Shown piece by piece: positions 26,758-35,254 of a DNA stretch of 64,000 bases; the first letter of the stretch is position 1, and each line of letters opens with the position of its first letter. Under the pieces are notes generated by a model. That model worked only from the letters and a program-made list of their open reading frames with translations, was not told where the DNA came from and did no database searches. The stretch lies in assembly GCA_038322235.1 (NCBI GenBank), contig JBBQFQ010000024.1:7679-71678 (forward strand). The letters are read 5' to 3'. Source of the stretch: SZAS-18 sp038322235 (lineage in GTDB: Bacteria; Verrucomicrobiota; Verrucomicrobiia; Chthoniobacterales; SZAS-18). The position numbers and the translations under genes are program-made.

Positions 26758-28431
26758 TCAGCGGGTGGAGCCCGGCTCGCGATTCAGACGGAAGAGCCGC
26801 CGGGCGGAAAGATCCGCGCCCACGACCTCCAATTCATCTCCGGGAAAAAGTTCCGGCGTTGGGAAATGCTCCTCAAAACCGGAATGTAGCGCCGCCGGCG
26901 ATCGCAGCGCCGCGACGACATCGGGCCGCGCGCGCTCCACGAGAGCTCCGGTGAGCAGTTCGCGCCGCGCTCCGCGCCGCACAAAAACAAAAATTGCTCC
27001 GAGCGGCTCCCGCGAGCGAGGATCGGCGGCCCAGCCGACCAGGACCGTTCCGTCCGCAGTTTCCCGCCAGCTGTAAAATCCCCCGTCGCTTGGATTGACC
27101 TCCGCCGTCGGAACCCACCCGAGATCCCACGTTGGGGCCGACCAGCCGCGTTCGAGCAGCCGGGCGTGGCGAAGGCGGACGCGCGCCGGATCGGGATGCA
27201 GCGTCGCCAGAGCGGGATCGGCCGGAGCGAGGGCGGCGAGATCGAGGGCGAACGCCCCAGCAAGGCGCTGGCGCCGCATCTCGCTCATCAGACCGGTGCC
27301 GCCGACCCAGACCGGGAGGAGCAATGCGATCACCCCGCCCGCGAGCACGGGCGCGACGCGAGGAAGGCGCGTGGCACTCCAGCCGAGAATTCCAACGGTG
27401 ACCCACATCGCAAACGCGGAGTACCGCGAAGACGTGGCCAGCTCCAGCCCCAGCCCGGCGCGCCCGAGCGTCGTGAGACCGCCGGAGATCAGCCCATAGG
27501 CGAGCAGCGTGAGCCAGAGCCGCTCGCGCGCGTCGAGACTGCGCCAGCGTCGCGCTCCCGCCCCGAGCGCCAGCGCGGCGCCGGCAAGGATAACTGCGCC
27601 CACGGATTCCGCGAGCGGAAGCGGCGCGATCGCCGCACCGCCGAGCCGCGTCAAAGGCCCGCCCAACCACGCGAGAAAATACGAGGCGGCGATGCCGGGA
27701 TGCGCGAAAACATATTCCCGCGTCGGATGTCCCTCCGGATGGACGTAACCGCGAAAGTAGAGCGCAAGAGTCAGCCCGAAGACGACCAGATATCCCGCGG
27801 TCAGGATCAAGACCCGGCGCTCGAGGCGCCGCGCGGCCAGCGCGGGAAAGAACGGACAGATCAACGGCCAGACGACCATCCCGTTCGTAAACGCGAACGT
27901 CGCCGTGAGCGCCAGCGCGGCGCAGAGCAGATACTGCCGGGTCAGGTCCGCCACCTCGTTCTGCACCTGCAGTCCGAGAAGGACGAACAGGACGGGGAGC
28001 AGATTCGTGAATTGAAATCCCCAGAGCATGCTCTCGGCCTGCGCCGGGGAGAAGATCAGCCCCGCGCACGCGACGGCGAGCAAGCCGGCCGGGACCCGAC
28101 GCCCGGGGACGCCGCGGCGGAGGGCGGCAAAGACCGCGAGCGAGAGGACCCACGAAAGGACCATGAAAGGCTTCACCTTCCAGCCGAAGACGCCGGCATG
28201 AAGCAGCACGATCAACTTCGGCAGGACCGGACGGCTCTCGTTGTGCTGGCGCCACAATTCCCCCGCCGTGATTTCGCCGCCCGCCGCCTGAAAGAGCATT
28301 CGCCCCGGCGTGTCCCATTCATCCCAGAACGGTACCTCGACGCCGTAATACCACACGAACCCCAGCGCGAGGAGCGCCGCCGGCGCGCCGAGAAAAAGCC
28401 AGCGCGCGCGGGAGAGCCGCGGCCCGTTCAC
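26758..28431 (-). CDS. Polytopic membrane protein, GT-C-like (upstream paralogue)
   Basis: A 557-residue protein with the same architecture as the next gene: an N-terminal membrane helix, VPFWDEWDTPGRML near residue 33, SPAQAESMLWGFQF, RLWLTLLAYGLISGGLTTLGRAGLG, a series of membrane helices and a soluble C-terminal tail of about 150 residues with WSAPTWDLGWVP and YSWRETADGT. Function unproven. The stop of the upstream mcsB overlaps its start by ATGA (28428-28431), so it is co-translated with mcsB, though they are unlikely to share a pathway. Confidence 0.55.
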   Translation of the reverse strand: MNGPRLSRARWLFLGAPAALLALGFVWYYGVEVPFWDEWDTPGRMLFQAAGGEITAGELWRQHNESRPVLPKLIVLLHAGVFGWKVKPFMVLSWVLSLAVFAALRRGVPGRRVPAGLLAVACAGLIFSPAQAESMLWGFQFTNLLPVLFVLLGLQVQNEVADLTRQYLLCAALALTATFAFTNGMVVWPLICPFFPALAARRLERRVLILTAGYLVVFGLTLALYFRGYVHPEGHPTREYVFAHPGIAASYFLAWLGGPLTRLGGAAIAPLPLAESVGAVILAGAALALGAGARRWRSLDARERLWLTLLAYGLISGGLTTLGRAGLGLELATSSRYSAFAMWVTVGILGWSATRLPRVAPVLAGGVIALLLPVWVGGTGLMSEMRRQRLAGAFALDLAALAPADPALATLHPDPARVRLRHARLLERGWSAPTWDLGWVPTAEVNPSDGGFYSWRETADGTVLVGWAADPRSREPLGAIFVFVRRGARRELLTGALVERARPDVVAALRSPAALHSGFEEHFPTPELFPGDELEVVGADLSARRLFRLNREPGSTR

Positions 28432-29507
28432 ACCGCGGCCCGCGAGGGATCCGGCGCGGGCAGGTTCTTGAGCTTCCGCCGGATGATGTCCGCCCGCAGC
28501 GCATCGCGCTCCTCGGTTCCCAGCTTCTGCGACGAACTGCGCTGCAGGTGCGCGGGCTGCGTCTCCGTGAATAATTCGTCCACCGCCTGTCTCCGGTCAC
28601 CCGGGAAGAACGCGAGGTCGGCCCCGAGCCGAATGAAGGAAAGGAGGTTCAGCGCCTCCTTCGAAGCGATGGAATGGGCGTGCAGGAGAATGCCGTAGGC
28701 GCGCCCCACCTGATCCAGCAGCGTGGTGGTCTTGCGCTGCACGAGCGTGGCGCGTGCGTTCTGCTCGTGCTCGATGATCTGCTCGATGACCTTGCTCAAG
28801 CGGCCGAGAATATCCTCTTCACGCTCGCCGAGCGTCGTCTGGTTCGAGATCTGAAAGAGGTTGCCCATCGCTTCGCTCCCCTCCCCGTAGAGACCCCGAA
28901 CCGCGAGGCCGATCTTGTTCACGGCCTGGATCACCTGGTTCACCTTTTCGTCGAGCACGAGCGCCGGCAGATGCAGCATCGCAGACGCGCGCATGCCGGT
29001 GCCCACGTTCGTGAGGCAGGCCGTCAGATAGCCGAGCTTCGGCGAGAAGGCGTAGTCGAGTTTTTCCTCGAGCAGGGAGTCCGCCTCATCGATCCCGCGG
29101 AAGACGCCCTTCAGCTGGAACCCGGGCTGGATCGACTGCATGCGAAGGTGGTCCTCCTCGTTGATCATGATGCTGAGCGTTTGCTCGCGGTTCATGACCA
29201 CCGCGCTGCCGGTACTCTTCGCCGCATGCTCGCGGCTGATCAGGTGCCGCTCGACGAGGATCTGCTTCTCCGTCGCCGAAAGATCCTGCAGATACTCGGA
29301 AAACGCGTCCTCCATTTGGGGGAGTCCGTCGACGGCCGGTTTCACGACCTCGAGGACCGCGAGTCGGTCGGCCTTCTTCGCCCAACCGGGGAAGGGATGC
29401 GTCCGCAGATTCCGGGCGAGGCGCACGCGGCTGCTGATCACGATGTCGTGATGGGCGCCCGCAGGCCGCGCGGCGAGCGGAGTTGACATGAATGCGGCAA
29501 ACTTCAT
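28428..29507 (-). CDS. mcsB: McsB-like protein arginine kinase
   Basis: A 359-residue guanidino-kinase-fold protein that phosphorylates Arg side chains and marks proteins for ClpCP. Diagnostic blocks: VISSRVRLARNLRTHPFP (about 24-41), MINEEDHLRMQSI (nucleotide and guanidino-binding loop), LTACLTNVGTGMRASAMLHLPAL and GLYGEGSEAMGNLFQISNQTTLG. All catalytic-domain blocks are present. It overlaps mcsA (29504-29507) by ATGA. In Firmicutes the operon is ctsR-mcsA-mcsB-clpC; here ctsR and clpC are absent from the window and the downstream gene is a membrane protein. Confidence 0.92.
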   Translation of the reverse strand: MKFAAFMSTPLAARPAGAHHDIVISSRVRLARNLRTHPFPGWAKKADRLAVLEVVKPAVDGLPQMEDAFSEYLQDLSATEKQILVERHLISREHAAKSTGSAVVMNREQTLSIMINEEDHLRMQSIQPGFQLKGVFRGIDEADSLLEEKLDYAFSPKLGYLTACLTNVGTGMRASAMLHLPALVLDEKVNQVIQAVNKIGLAVRGLYGEGSEAMGNLFQISNQTTLGEREEDILGRLSKVIEQIIEHEQNARATLVQRKTTTLLDQVGRAYGILLHAHSIASKEALNLLSFIRLGADLAFFPGDRRQAVDELFTETQPAHLQRSSSQKLGTEERDALRADIIRRKLKNLPAPDPSRAAV

Positions 29508-30028
29508 TTCCGGGCGCTAGTGGGTTTGTCGAGCTTGCGGATCGCGTCGCGGATCTGGGCCGCGCCCTCGTAGTCCTCTTCCTTCACGGCCTTCGCGAGG
29601 TCCCCCTCCAGCGTCTTTCGCTTCTTGTCGATCTCCTGCCGGCGAAACTGGCGGGCGGGCACCTTCCCCACGTGCTCGGATCCTTTGTGATTGCTCCGCA
29701 GCGGCGCCACGATGCTCTCAGCGAACGTGGCGTAACAATCGCTGCAACCCATCCGCTGGGTCTTCTTGAAATCCGCCTGGGTGAAACCGCAGGTCGGGCA
29801 ACGCAGCATCGGCGCATCTTCGACCGGGGAGGCGGGCGTCGCGGGCTTCTCCAGCTCCGTGCTCGTGCCGAGCCCGAGCAGCAGGTCCGCGAGGGCGAAG
29901 CCAGTGGGATCCTCCACGCCCTTTTCCTTCGAGCAGGCGGGGCACAAATTCACCTTCTGCATCTTCCCCTCCACGATCTGGGTGAGGAAGACGCTCGCTT
30001 CGTTGGTCTGGCATACGTCGCAGCGCAT
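29504..30028 (-). CDS. mcsA: McsA-like zinc-finger activator with UVR motif
   Basis: A 174-residue protein that activates McsB. Zinc-binding pairs are CDVC (3-6), CPAC (about 29-32), CPTC and CSDC, and the C-terminal 40 residues are a UVR motif (IDKKRKTLEGDLAKAVKEEDYEGAAQIRDAIRKL). This is the McsA architecture. It heads a pair with mcsB through a four-base overlap, so the two are made together. Confidence 0.92.
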   Translation of the reverse strand: MRCDVCQTNEASVFLTQIVEGKMQKVNLCPACSKEKGVEDPTGFALADLLLGLGTSTELEKPATPASPVEDAPMLRCPTCGFTQADFKKTQRMGCSDCYATFAESIVAPLRSNHKGSEHVGKVPARQFRRQEIDKKRKTLEGDLAKAVKEEDYEGAAQIRDAIRKLDKPTSARK

Positions 30029-30043
30029 TGCGCGCGACGATAC

Positions 30044-30943
30044 TCAGTGCACCGCTCCCGCAAGAGCTTCCTGCTTGGCGAACGGCGTTCCCGTCGTGCG
30101 AACGAGCTCGCGAAACCGCTTCATTACTCGCAGAGTCACCGGTCCGGGGTTGCCCTCGCCGATCACTCTGCTGTCACACATTGTGACAGGAACCACCTCG
30201 GCCGCGGTCCCGGTGAGGAAAACTTCGTCGGCCGTGAAGACATCGTAGCGGGTCAACTCCGGTTCGGTGATCGGGATCTCCAGTTCCTTCGCGATGTCGA
30301 AAACGAGTCCGCGCGTGATCCCGCGGAGCGAGCCGGCGCTCACCGGCGGGGTGAAAATGCCTCCTCGCTTAACGACAAAGACGTTGTCGGCCGTGCACTC
30401 GGCAATGTAGCCGGCGTCGTTCAGCATGAGCGCCTCCGCGGCCCCGGCCTGATTCGCCTCAATCTTGGCGAGGATGTTGTTCAGATAGTTGAGCGACTTG
30501 ATCGCAGGCGGCATCGCGGCAAACGACATCCGGCGCGTCGCGCAGGTGATGATCATCAGACCCTTCTGGTAGAGTTCCTCGGGATACAGACTGATCGTTG
30601 AGGCAATGATGATGACGCTCGCCCGTTCGCAGCGATTGGGATCGAGCCCGAGATTTCCGATCCCGCGGGTGACGACGAGACGGACGTAGCCGTCCTGCAA
30701 CCCGTTCTCCCGCAAGGTCGCGAGGAGGGCGTCAGCCATCTCCACCTTGGTCAGCGGAATCGTCAGGCAAAGCGCCTTCGCGGAGTCCCAGAGCCGGTCC
30801 ATGTGCGCCTCGAGTTTGCGCACGCGCCCGTTGTAGAAACGGATCCCTTCGAAGATCCCGTCGCCGTAGAGGAGACCGTGGTCGAACACGGAGATCTTGG
30901 CGTGGTCCTTGTCGTAGAATTCGCCGTCGATGTAGATTTTCAT
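30044..30943 (-). CDS. ilvE: Branched-chain amino acid aminotransferase
   Basis: A 299-residue fold-type IV PLP aminotransferase that interconverts branched-chain amino acids and their 2-oxo acids. It has the FDHGLLYGDGIFEGIRFY N-terminal block, the PLP-lysine in AIKSLNYLNN (K149), ECTADNVFVVKRG and the C-terminal DEVFLTGTAAEVVPV. A D-amino-acid aminotransferase or ADC lyase of the same fold is a less likely alternative. Its ATG overlaps the stop of the ABC ATPase by four bases (30940-30943). Confidence 0.9.
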   Translation of the reverse strand: MKIYIDGEFYDKDHAKISVFDHGLLYGDGIFEGIRFYNGRVRKLEAHMDRLWDSAKALCLTIPLTKVEMADALLATLRENGLQDGYVRLVVTRGIGNLGLDPNRCERASVIIIASTISLYPEELYQKGLMIITCATRRMSFAAMPPAIKSLNYLNNILAKIEANQAGAAEALMLNDAGYIAECTADNVFVVKRGGIFTPPVSAGSLRGITRGLVFDIAKELEIPITEPELTRYDVFTADEVFLTGTAAEVVPVTMCDSRVIGEGNPGPVTLRVMKRFRELVRTTGTPFAKQEALAGAVH

Positions 30944-31662
30944 GGCAGGGGGCGGTTGGGTTCAGCAGGGGTTTCCGTCTGGCCGGCGAGCAGGCCGTCC
31001 TGGATTTCGAGCTTCCGATCGCCGCGCTCGGCGAGGGTTCGATCGTGGGTCACCACAAGCAACGTTTTCTTGTGCTCCCGCACCAGCGCAAGGAGCAATT
31101 CGATCACGGCGGTTCCCGTCTTCGAATCCAGATTGCCCGTGGGCTCATCGGCGAAAAGGATCGCGGGATTGTTGATCAGAGCGCGGGCGATCGCCACTCG
31201 CTGCTGCTCTCCCCCAGACAACTCAGCCGGGAGATGACCGAGGCGCTCCCCCAGACCCATGTCTCCCAACAGCTTCGCGGCGCGGTCGTTCAGCTGCCGC
31301 GCGGAGGCGTCGTTGCCGTGCATCATCGCCGGCAGCCGGACGTTCTCGAGCGCCGTCAGCTCCGGCAGAAGGTGGTAACCCTGAAAAATGAAACCCATCC
31401 GATCGTTGCGAACCCGGGCCTGCTGACCGCTGCTGAGACCATAGAGCGACTTTCCGTCGAAGCGGACTTCCCCCGATTCCGGCCGTTCCAGTCCCGCGAG
31501 CGTATAAAGCAGCGTCGTTTTCCCCGCCCCGCTGGCCCCGACGAGAAATGCGATCTCTCCGCTCACAACTTCGAGCGAGATCCCGCGCAGGACCTCGATG
31601 GTTCGGGAGCCGATCCGAAACGAGCGGCGGAGTTCGTGCGCGGAAAGAAGGACGTCGGCCAT
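30940..31662 (-). CDS. LolD-like ABC transporter ATP-binding protein
   Basis: A 240-residue ATPase with Walker A GASGAGKTT (42-50), signature LSGGEQQRVAIARAL, Walker B ILFADEPTGNLD and H-loop VVTHDRTLA. This is the LolD/MacB class that handles lipoproteins or exports peptides. ATG 31662 was taken because the conserved LSAHELRRSF region starts there; a longer frame adds 35 basic residues. There is no permease gene nearby, so its transmembrane partner is unknown. It is translationally coupled to ilvE through an ATGA overlap. Confidence 0.88.
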   Translation of the reverse strand: MADVLLSAHELRRSFRIGSRTIEVLRGISLEVVSGEIAFLVGASGAGKTTLLYTLAGLERPESGEVRFDGKSLYGLSSGQQARVRNDRMGFIFQGYHLLPELTALENVRLPAMMHGNDASARQLNDRAAKLLGDMGLGERLGHLPAELSGGEQQRVAIARALINNPAILFADEPTGNLDSKTGTAVIELLLALVREHKKTLLVVTHDRTLAERGDRKLEIQDGLLAGQTETPAEPNRPLP

Positions 31663-31748
31663 TGCGGGCAATGTGGCACAGCGCGGGGCGCCCGTCGTGC
31701 GGCGCCCGCAGCGAGGGATCCTCCTGAAAAATGTCGACAAGATCCGCT

Positions 31749-31768
31749 TGTGGTATGATGATACCACA
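31749..31768. promoter_or_regulatory. Palindromic operator of the toxin-antitoxin operon
   Basis: A perfect 8-bp inverted repeat, TGTGGTAT (31749-31756) and ATACCACA (31761-31768), around GATG. The A at 31768 is also the first base of the antitoxin ATG. The candidate -10 TATGAT (31754-31759) lies inside the palindrome, so an antitoxin-toxin complex bound here would block transcription directly. Confidence 0.75.
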
Positions 31769-32049
31769 TGAGTTATGTCCTCACCCGCACCAGCATGGCC
31801 CTCGACGAGCCCACCCTCACCGCCATCGGTGAGCTTGCCGGGCGTTGGGGCGTGTCGAAGGCCGAAGTCATGCGGCGCGCCGTAAAGCGCGCCAAAGACG
31901 AGGCGGACCGCGCCGAAGCCGCACCGCGACCGCTCGAAGCCCTCGCCTGGCTGCAGCGCGGCGGCGGTCTCACGGTCAAGGAAGCCGGGATCTTTCGCCG
32001 CGAGGTGCGCGCCGAACGCCAGGCCCGCGTGGGCTGGTGGCAGACGTGA
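31768..32049 (+). CDS. VapB-like antitoxin (ribbon-helix-helix-like)
   Basis: A 93-residue antitoxin. The N-terminal 45 residues (SMALDEPTLTAIGELAGRWGVSKAEVMRRAVKRAKDEA) have the strand-helix-turn-helix pattern of ribbon-helix-helix repressors, and the remaining 45 residues should wrap the toxin. No Shine-Dalgarno precedes the ATG, which lies in the operator palindrome, suggesting a leaderless transcript. Its last codons overlap the toxin start (GTGA at 32046-32049). Confidence 0.85.
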   Translation: MSYVLTRTSMALDEPTLTAIGELAGRWGVSKAEVMRRAVKRAKDEADRAEAAPRPLEALAWLQRGGGLTVKEAGIFRREVRAERQARVGWWQT

Positions 32050-32441
32050 TTCACCTCGATACGAACGTCCTCATCGACCTCGTCACCGTCGGCTCGCCGC
32101 ACGTTGCCGGGGTCGAGCGCTGGCTTCGCGCCGGCGGGGAACTCGCGGCGTCGGCCGTCGCGTGGTCGGAGTTCTGCAATGGGCCGCACTCTCGGGACCA
32201 GAAGGATCACGTCTTTGCGGTGCTCGCCGGGGGCGTTCTCCCGTTCACCCTGGAACAGGCGGAGCAGGCCTCGCGCTTGTTTCACCTCACCGGCCGGCGG
32301 CGCGGGTCGCACGCCGACTGCATGATCGCCGCCGCGGCGATCTCCGCCGGTGCGCCCGTCGCCACTCGAAACGTCCGCGATTTCGAGCGCTTCATTCCGC
32401 TCGGGCTGGCCCTTGAGCGAATCGTCGCGGTCCCGGCCTGA
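32046..32441 (+). CDS. vapC: VapC-like PIN-domain toxin
   Basis: A 131-residue PIN-domain ribonuclease of the VapBC type. Acidic catalytic residues are D5 (HLDTNVLIDL), E42 (SEF), D91 (HADCMIAAAA) and D112 (NVRDFERF). The GTG start overlaps the antitoxin stop, the classic coupled arrangement. It would cleave specific RNAs when the antitoxin is degraded. Confidence 0.9.
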   Translation: MIHLDTNVLIDLVTVGSPHVAGVERWLRAGGELAASAVAWSEFCNGPHSRDQKDHVFAVLAGGVLPFTLEQAEQASRLFHLTGRRRGSHADCMIAAAAISAGAPVATRNVRDFERFIPLGLALERIVAVPA

Positions 32442-32464
32442 GCGCCTGGCAGGATCGGCGCCGC

Positions 32465-34255
32465 TCAGGGCGTCGCGCCCGCGTTCAACCGCGCCAGTCG
32501 GGCGCGCAGTGCCACCGCGGTCTCCAGCGGACGGGAGCATGCTCCGTGGGCGCAGAGGAACGCCGCGGGTGCATCCGATTCCGGATACTCGATCCCGCCT
32601 GCCGGCTTCTCACCCGACGCCGGATCGAAGCACTCGACCTGCCGGTAGCCGGTGGGAATCGTCAGCGCAATGCGCTGCAACTCTCGCGCCCGCGCGTCGG
32701 CCCTCGGTCCCACGATCGTGACGTGCACCGGCTCGGAACCCAGTTCACGAGCGGCGAGCAGGACACCGGCCACGAACGCGCGTCGTGACCCCGTCACATC
32801 GGGCGAGGCAAGATAGCGAAGCGCCTCGTCCGCCATTGCCTTCATCGCCGGGTCACCCGAAAAATGGAAGAGCAGATTGGCAAAGCGCGCGAGATCCACG
32901 TTTTCATCAAATTGCGGGCGCGGCGGCGGGACCGTGCCGGCCGCGGTGTCGCCGGTGGCATAGCCCGCTCCCTCCGCCCAGTGAAAGTGCCCGGCCATGA
33001 ACCCCGCGGCGGCGTGGGCGCGCTCCAGCCAGTCGCGCTCGCCGGTCGCCGCGTGCAGCGCCAGGAACGCCCGCGCCATCGCGAGCGTGTCCCCGAGAAA
33101 CGGTCCGGCTGCGTCCTTCTCGTCGTGCCGGAAGCCGCCGCCCGGGAGCGCGCGATGGGCGATGATCCATTCTGCGGCGCGGCGGGCGTCCGCCAGGGGA
33201 GCTCCATCACCGGTTGCGTTGCTCAGCTCCACCAGCGCCTCGATCATCCAGCCATTTTCCCGCGCGTAGATATGCTGATCCACCCGCGGCAGGCCCCGCT
33301 TCCGCCGGGCCCCATCGCCGAGCCGGAAGTAATCCCCGGCGTGCTCGCCGGGCTTCAGATCAGCGTCCATGCTCACGTAGAATGCCCCGTCGGGACTAGT
33401 GAGGAACGCCCGGACGAAGCGCTGGATGTCGCGCGCCGCCTTCAGGTGGTCGGCCCGCTTCCACTGGGAGAAAGCCCGGGCGTAGGTGCGGATGTTCTGC
33501 GCCTGCATCTGCATGATCTTTTCGAAGTGCGGATGCTTCCAGTCGCCCTCCGCCGAGTATTGGTACACCCCGCCCCAGATCGGATCGATGAGCTGGAGCT
33601 GCGCCCGCAACGTCTCCCGCGCCATCCCGGCCGCGGCCTTGTCGCCCTCGCCGGCGCGATCGAGGCAATATTCGACGGCATCCCAATCGAGATATTTGTG
33701 CTGGACCCCCCAGCCGCCCTGCTTCCGGTCGTAGCCGCGGTAGAGAGCCGCTTCGAGCTCGCGCAAGCGCTCGGGCGTCATCCCGGCCGCGCTCGAAAAC
33801 TTCATCGGCGTCTCCGGCTGAACCGATGGGCCAGGCGTCGGATCATCGATGATCGCCTGAAGCATCGATGCCATCTCATCCGGCGGAAGGTACCCGCGCC
33901 GTTTCACGATCTCGTTCCCGTCGCCATCGAAGACGATCGTGGCAGGCCAGCCGTAATCCTCGTAGCGGTTGGCGAGATCCGGACGGGCGTCCTGGTCCGC
34001 CTCCGCGGGCAGGTACCGCGCGGCGAGCAGCGAGACGACACGCGGATCGCGATAGGTCGTCGCGTCCATGACGTGACACCAGTGGCACCAGACGGCGTGA
34101 AGATCGAGAATGACGAAACGGTTCTCGCGCTTCGCCTGCGCGAAGACGTCCGCGGACCAAGGCTGCCATTTGATCGGCGATGCCTCCGCCGCCGGAAGCG
34201 CCGGCGTTCCCAACAAGACCGCGGCGACCAGGGCCGCCAGTTTCAGAATTCTCAT
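32465..34255 (-). CDS. Thioredoxin-fold DUF255/YyaL-like protein, exported
   Basis: About 596 residues. A signal peptide (residues 1-25, MRILKLAALVAAVLLGTPALPA) precedes a thioredoxin fold with the redox motif WCHWCHVMD (near residue 60) and GWPATIVFDGDG, then a long alpha/alpha-barrel region rich in Trp/His (GGWGVQHKYLDWDAVEYC, IWGGVYQYSAEGDWKHPHFEKIM), as in YyaL/SPATA20-type proteins. ATG 34255 gives the signal peptide; a TTG 9 bases upstream is possible. The gene starts 12 bases after the DUF2063 partner of the bufferin-like operon, so it is in the same transcript and may be a periplasmic redox helper. That role is inference. Confidence 0.75.
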   Translation of the reverse strand: MRILKLAALVAAVLLGTPALPAAEASPIKWQPWSADVFAQAKRENRFVILDLHAVWCHWCHVMDATTYRDPRVVSLLAARYLPAEADQDARPDLANRYEDYGWPATIVFDGDGNEIVKRRGYLPPDEMASMLQAIIDDPTPGPSVQPETPMKFSSAAGMTPERLRELEAALYRGYDRKQGGWGVQHKYLDWDAVEYCLDRAGEGDKAAAGMARETLRAQLQLIDPIWGGVYQYSAEGDWKHPHFEKIMQMQAQNIRTYARAFSQWKRADHLKAARDIQRFVRAFLTSPDGAFYVSMDADLKPGEHAGDYFRLGDGARRKRGLPRVDQHIYARENGWMIEALVELSNATGDGAPLADARRAAEWIIAHRALPGGGFRHDEKDAAGPFLGDTLAMARAFLALHAATGERDWLERAHAAAGFMAGHFHWAEGAGYATGDTAAGTVPPPRPQFDENVDLARFANLLFHFSGDPAMKAMADEALRYLASPDVTGSRRAFVAGVLLAARELGSEPVHVTIVGPRADARARELQRIALTIPTGYRQVECFDPASGEKPAGGIEYPESDAPAAFLCAHGACSRPLETAVALRARLARLNAGATP

Positions 34256-34267
34256 GCACTCCAAGTT

Positions 34268-35254
34268 TTACTTTCTCCGACAAAACCAGCCGAACTGCGA
34301 CCAGGTGCCGAACCAGCGCTGGAGGAGGGGCGCCCAATCCACTTTCGGATCGGCTTTTCGCAGCGCGCGCTCGCAAGCCACCGCCACGGTCGCTCCGTCC
34401 CGCAAAGCCGTCAGAATCGCGTACGCCTCGGGATCGAGCCGCTTGTAGAAAACGCTGTTCTCGCTCCGGTGCACCGCGAGGTGAACGCGCTCCCGCGGCG
34501 GCAGCGGAATCGCCGGTCGGTCAGTCTCGCCATCCGATGCCTCCACCGCGTTGCTCGCCTCCCCGCGCTGGCCGTCATCCTCCTGCCGCGCGGCCACCGC
34601 GATCTCGTCCACGGGATACGAAACCTCCAGCAGGGAGAGATGCGGCTGCAGCCGGACTCGCAGCCGATGCGGCGGCGTGTCGAGAAAATCGTCTGAGGTC
34701 AGCGGCGGCAGGGCCGTGTTGTCGAAGGCCTCGATGTGCGCCCACTCCAGCCGCGTGACATCCAGTGCGATCGCCTGACGACGTCCGGCCCAGCGCGGCT
34801 CCGCCCGCAGGAATCCTTCGAGCGCCCGGCCGAGATTGCGCATCGTGAACGAGGACGACGGATGCTTCACGAGGTAAGCCTCGGAGAGCTTGAGAAAGCG
34901 CGCCCCACCCAGGACCGCGCGCAGCCCGGGAAAGTCCTCCTGCAGACCCTCCAGCACGCGGTACCAGTACTGGCGGCTGTAGATTTCGAGCCGCTCAAAT
35001 GACGTCAGGCGATCGTTCGGTTTGATGAACGACTCTGCGACCTCGCGCATCACCCGGCCGTCCGCGGCCCGGCGGCGCATGTCGCCGCCGCGGGTCAGCG
35101 GCGTGAAAAGCACGCCCGCCATCTCGCGCTGCATCGCCCGCAGCGCCGCGGTTGATTCAAGCTCGCGCAGCGAGCGCGGCGTCGGCTTCCTGCTCCGCGG
35201 CGTCGACTTCGCCGATGTACGCGTTGGCTTTGAGCGCTTCGTCGTGGACTTCAT
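34268..35254 (-). CDS. bufC: DUF2063 (BufC/HvfC-like) RiPP maturation partner
   Basis: About 328 residues from the chosen ATG. An N-terminal basic stretch rich in Lys/Arg/Ser/Thr leads to the DUF2063 N-terminal domain (ESFIKPNDRLTSFERLEIYSRQYWYRVLEGLQEDFPGLRAVLG), then a C-terminal RRE-like domain with PRERVHLAVHRSENSVFYKRLDPEAYAIL. It partners the DUF692 enzyme in recognising the precursor. The start is uncertain: ATG 35254 overlaps the end of the DUF692 gene by 98 bases, a longer frame starts at 35275, and ATG 35134 would avoid overlap and start at the conserved domain. Confidence 0.85.
   Translation of the reverse strand: MKSTTKRSKPTRTSAKSTPRSRKPTPRSLRELESTAALRAMQREMAGVLFTPLTRGGDMRRRAADGRVMREVAESFIKPNDRLTSFERLEIYSRQYWYRVLEGLQEDFPGLRAVLGGARFLKLSEAYLVKHPSSSFTMRNLGRALEGFLRAEPRWAGRRQAIALDVTRLEWAHIEAFDNTALPPLTSDDFLDTPPHRLRVRLQPHLSLLEVSYPVDEIAVAARQEDDGQRGEASNAVEASDGETDRPAIPLPPRERVHLAVHRSENSVFYKRLDPEAYAILTALRDGATVAVACERALRKADPKVDWAPLLQRWFGTWSQFGWFCRRK

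Noticed and set aside
31563..31767. N-terminal extension of the LolD-like ATPase
   Set aside because: It adds a basic, non-conserved segment that would overlap the toxin-antitoxin promoter; the conserved domain starts at the ATG at 31662.
32864..34696. 610-codon plus-strand ORF
   Set aside because: Antisense to the DUF255 and DUF2063 genes, which have clear domains.
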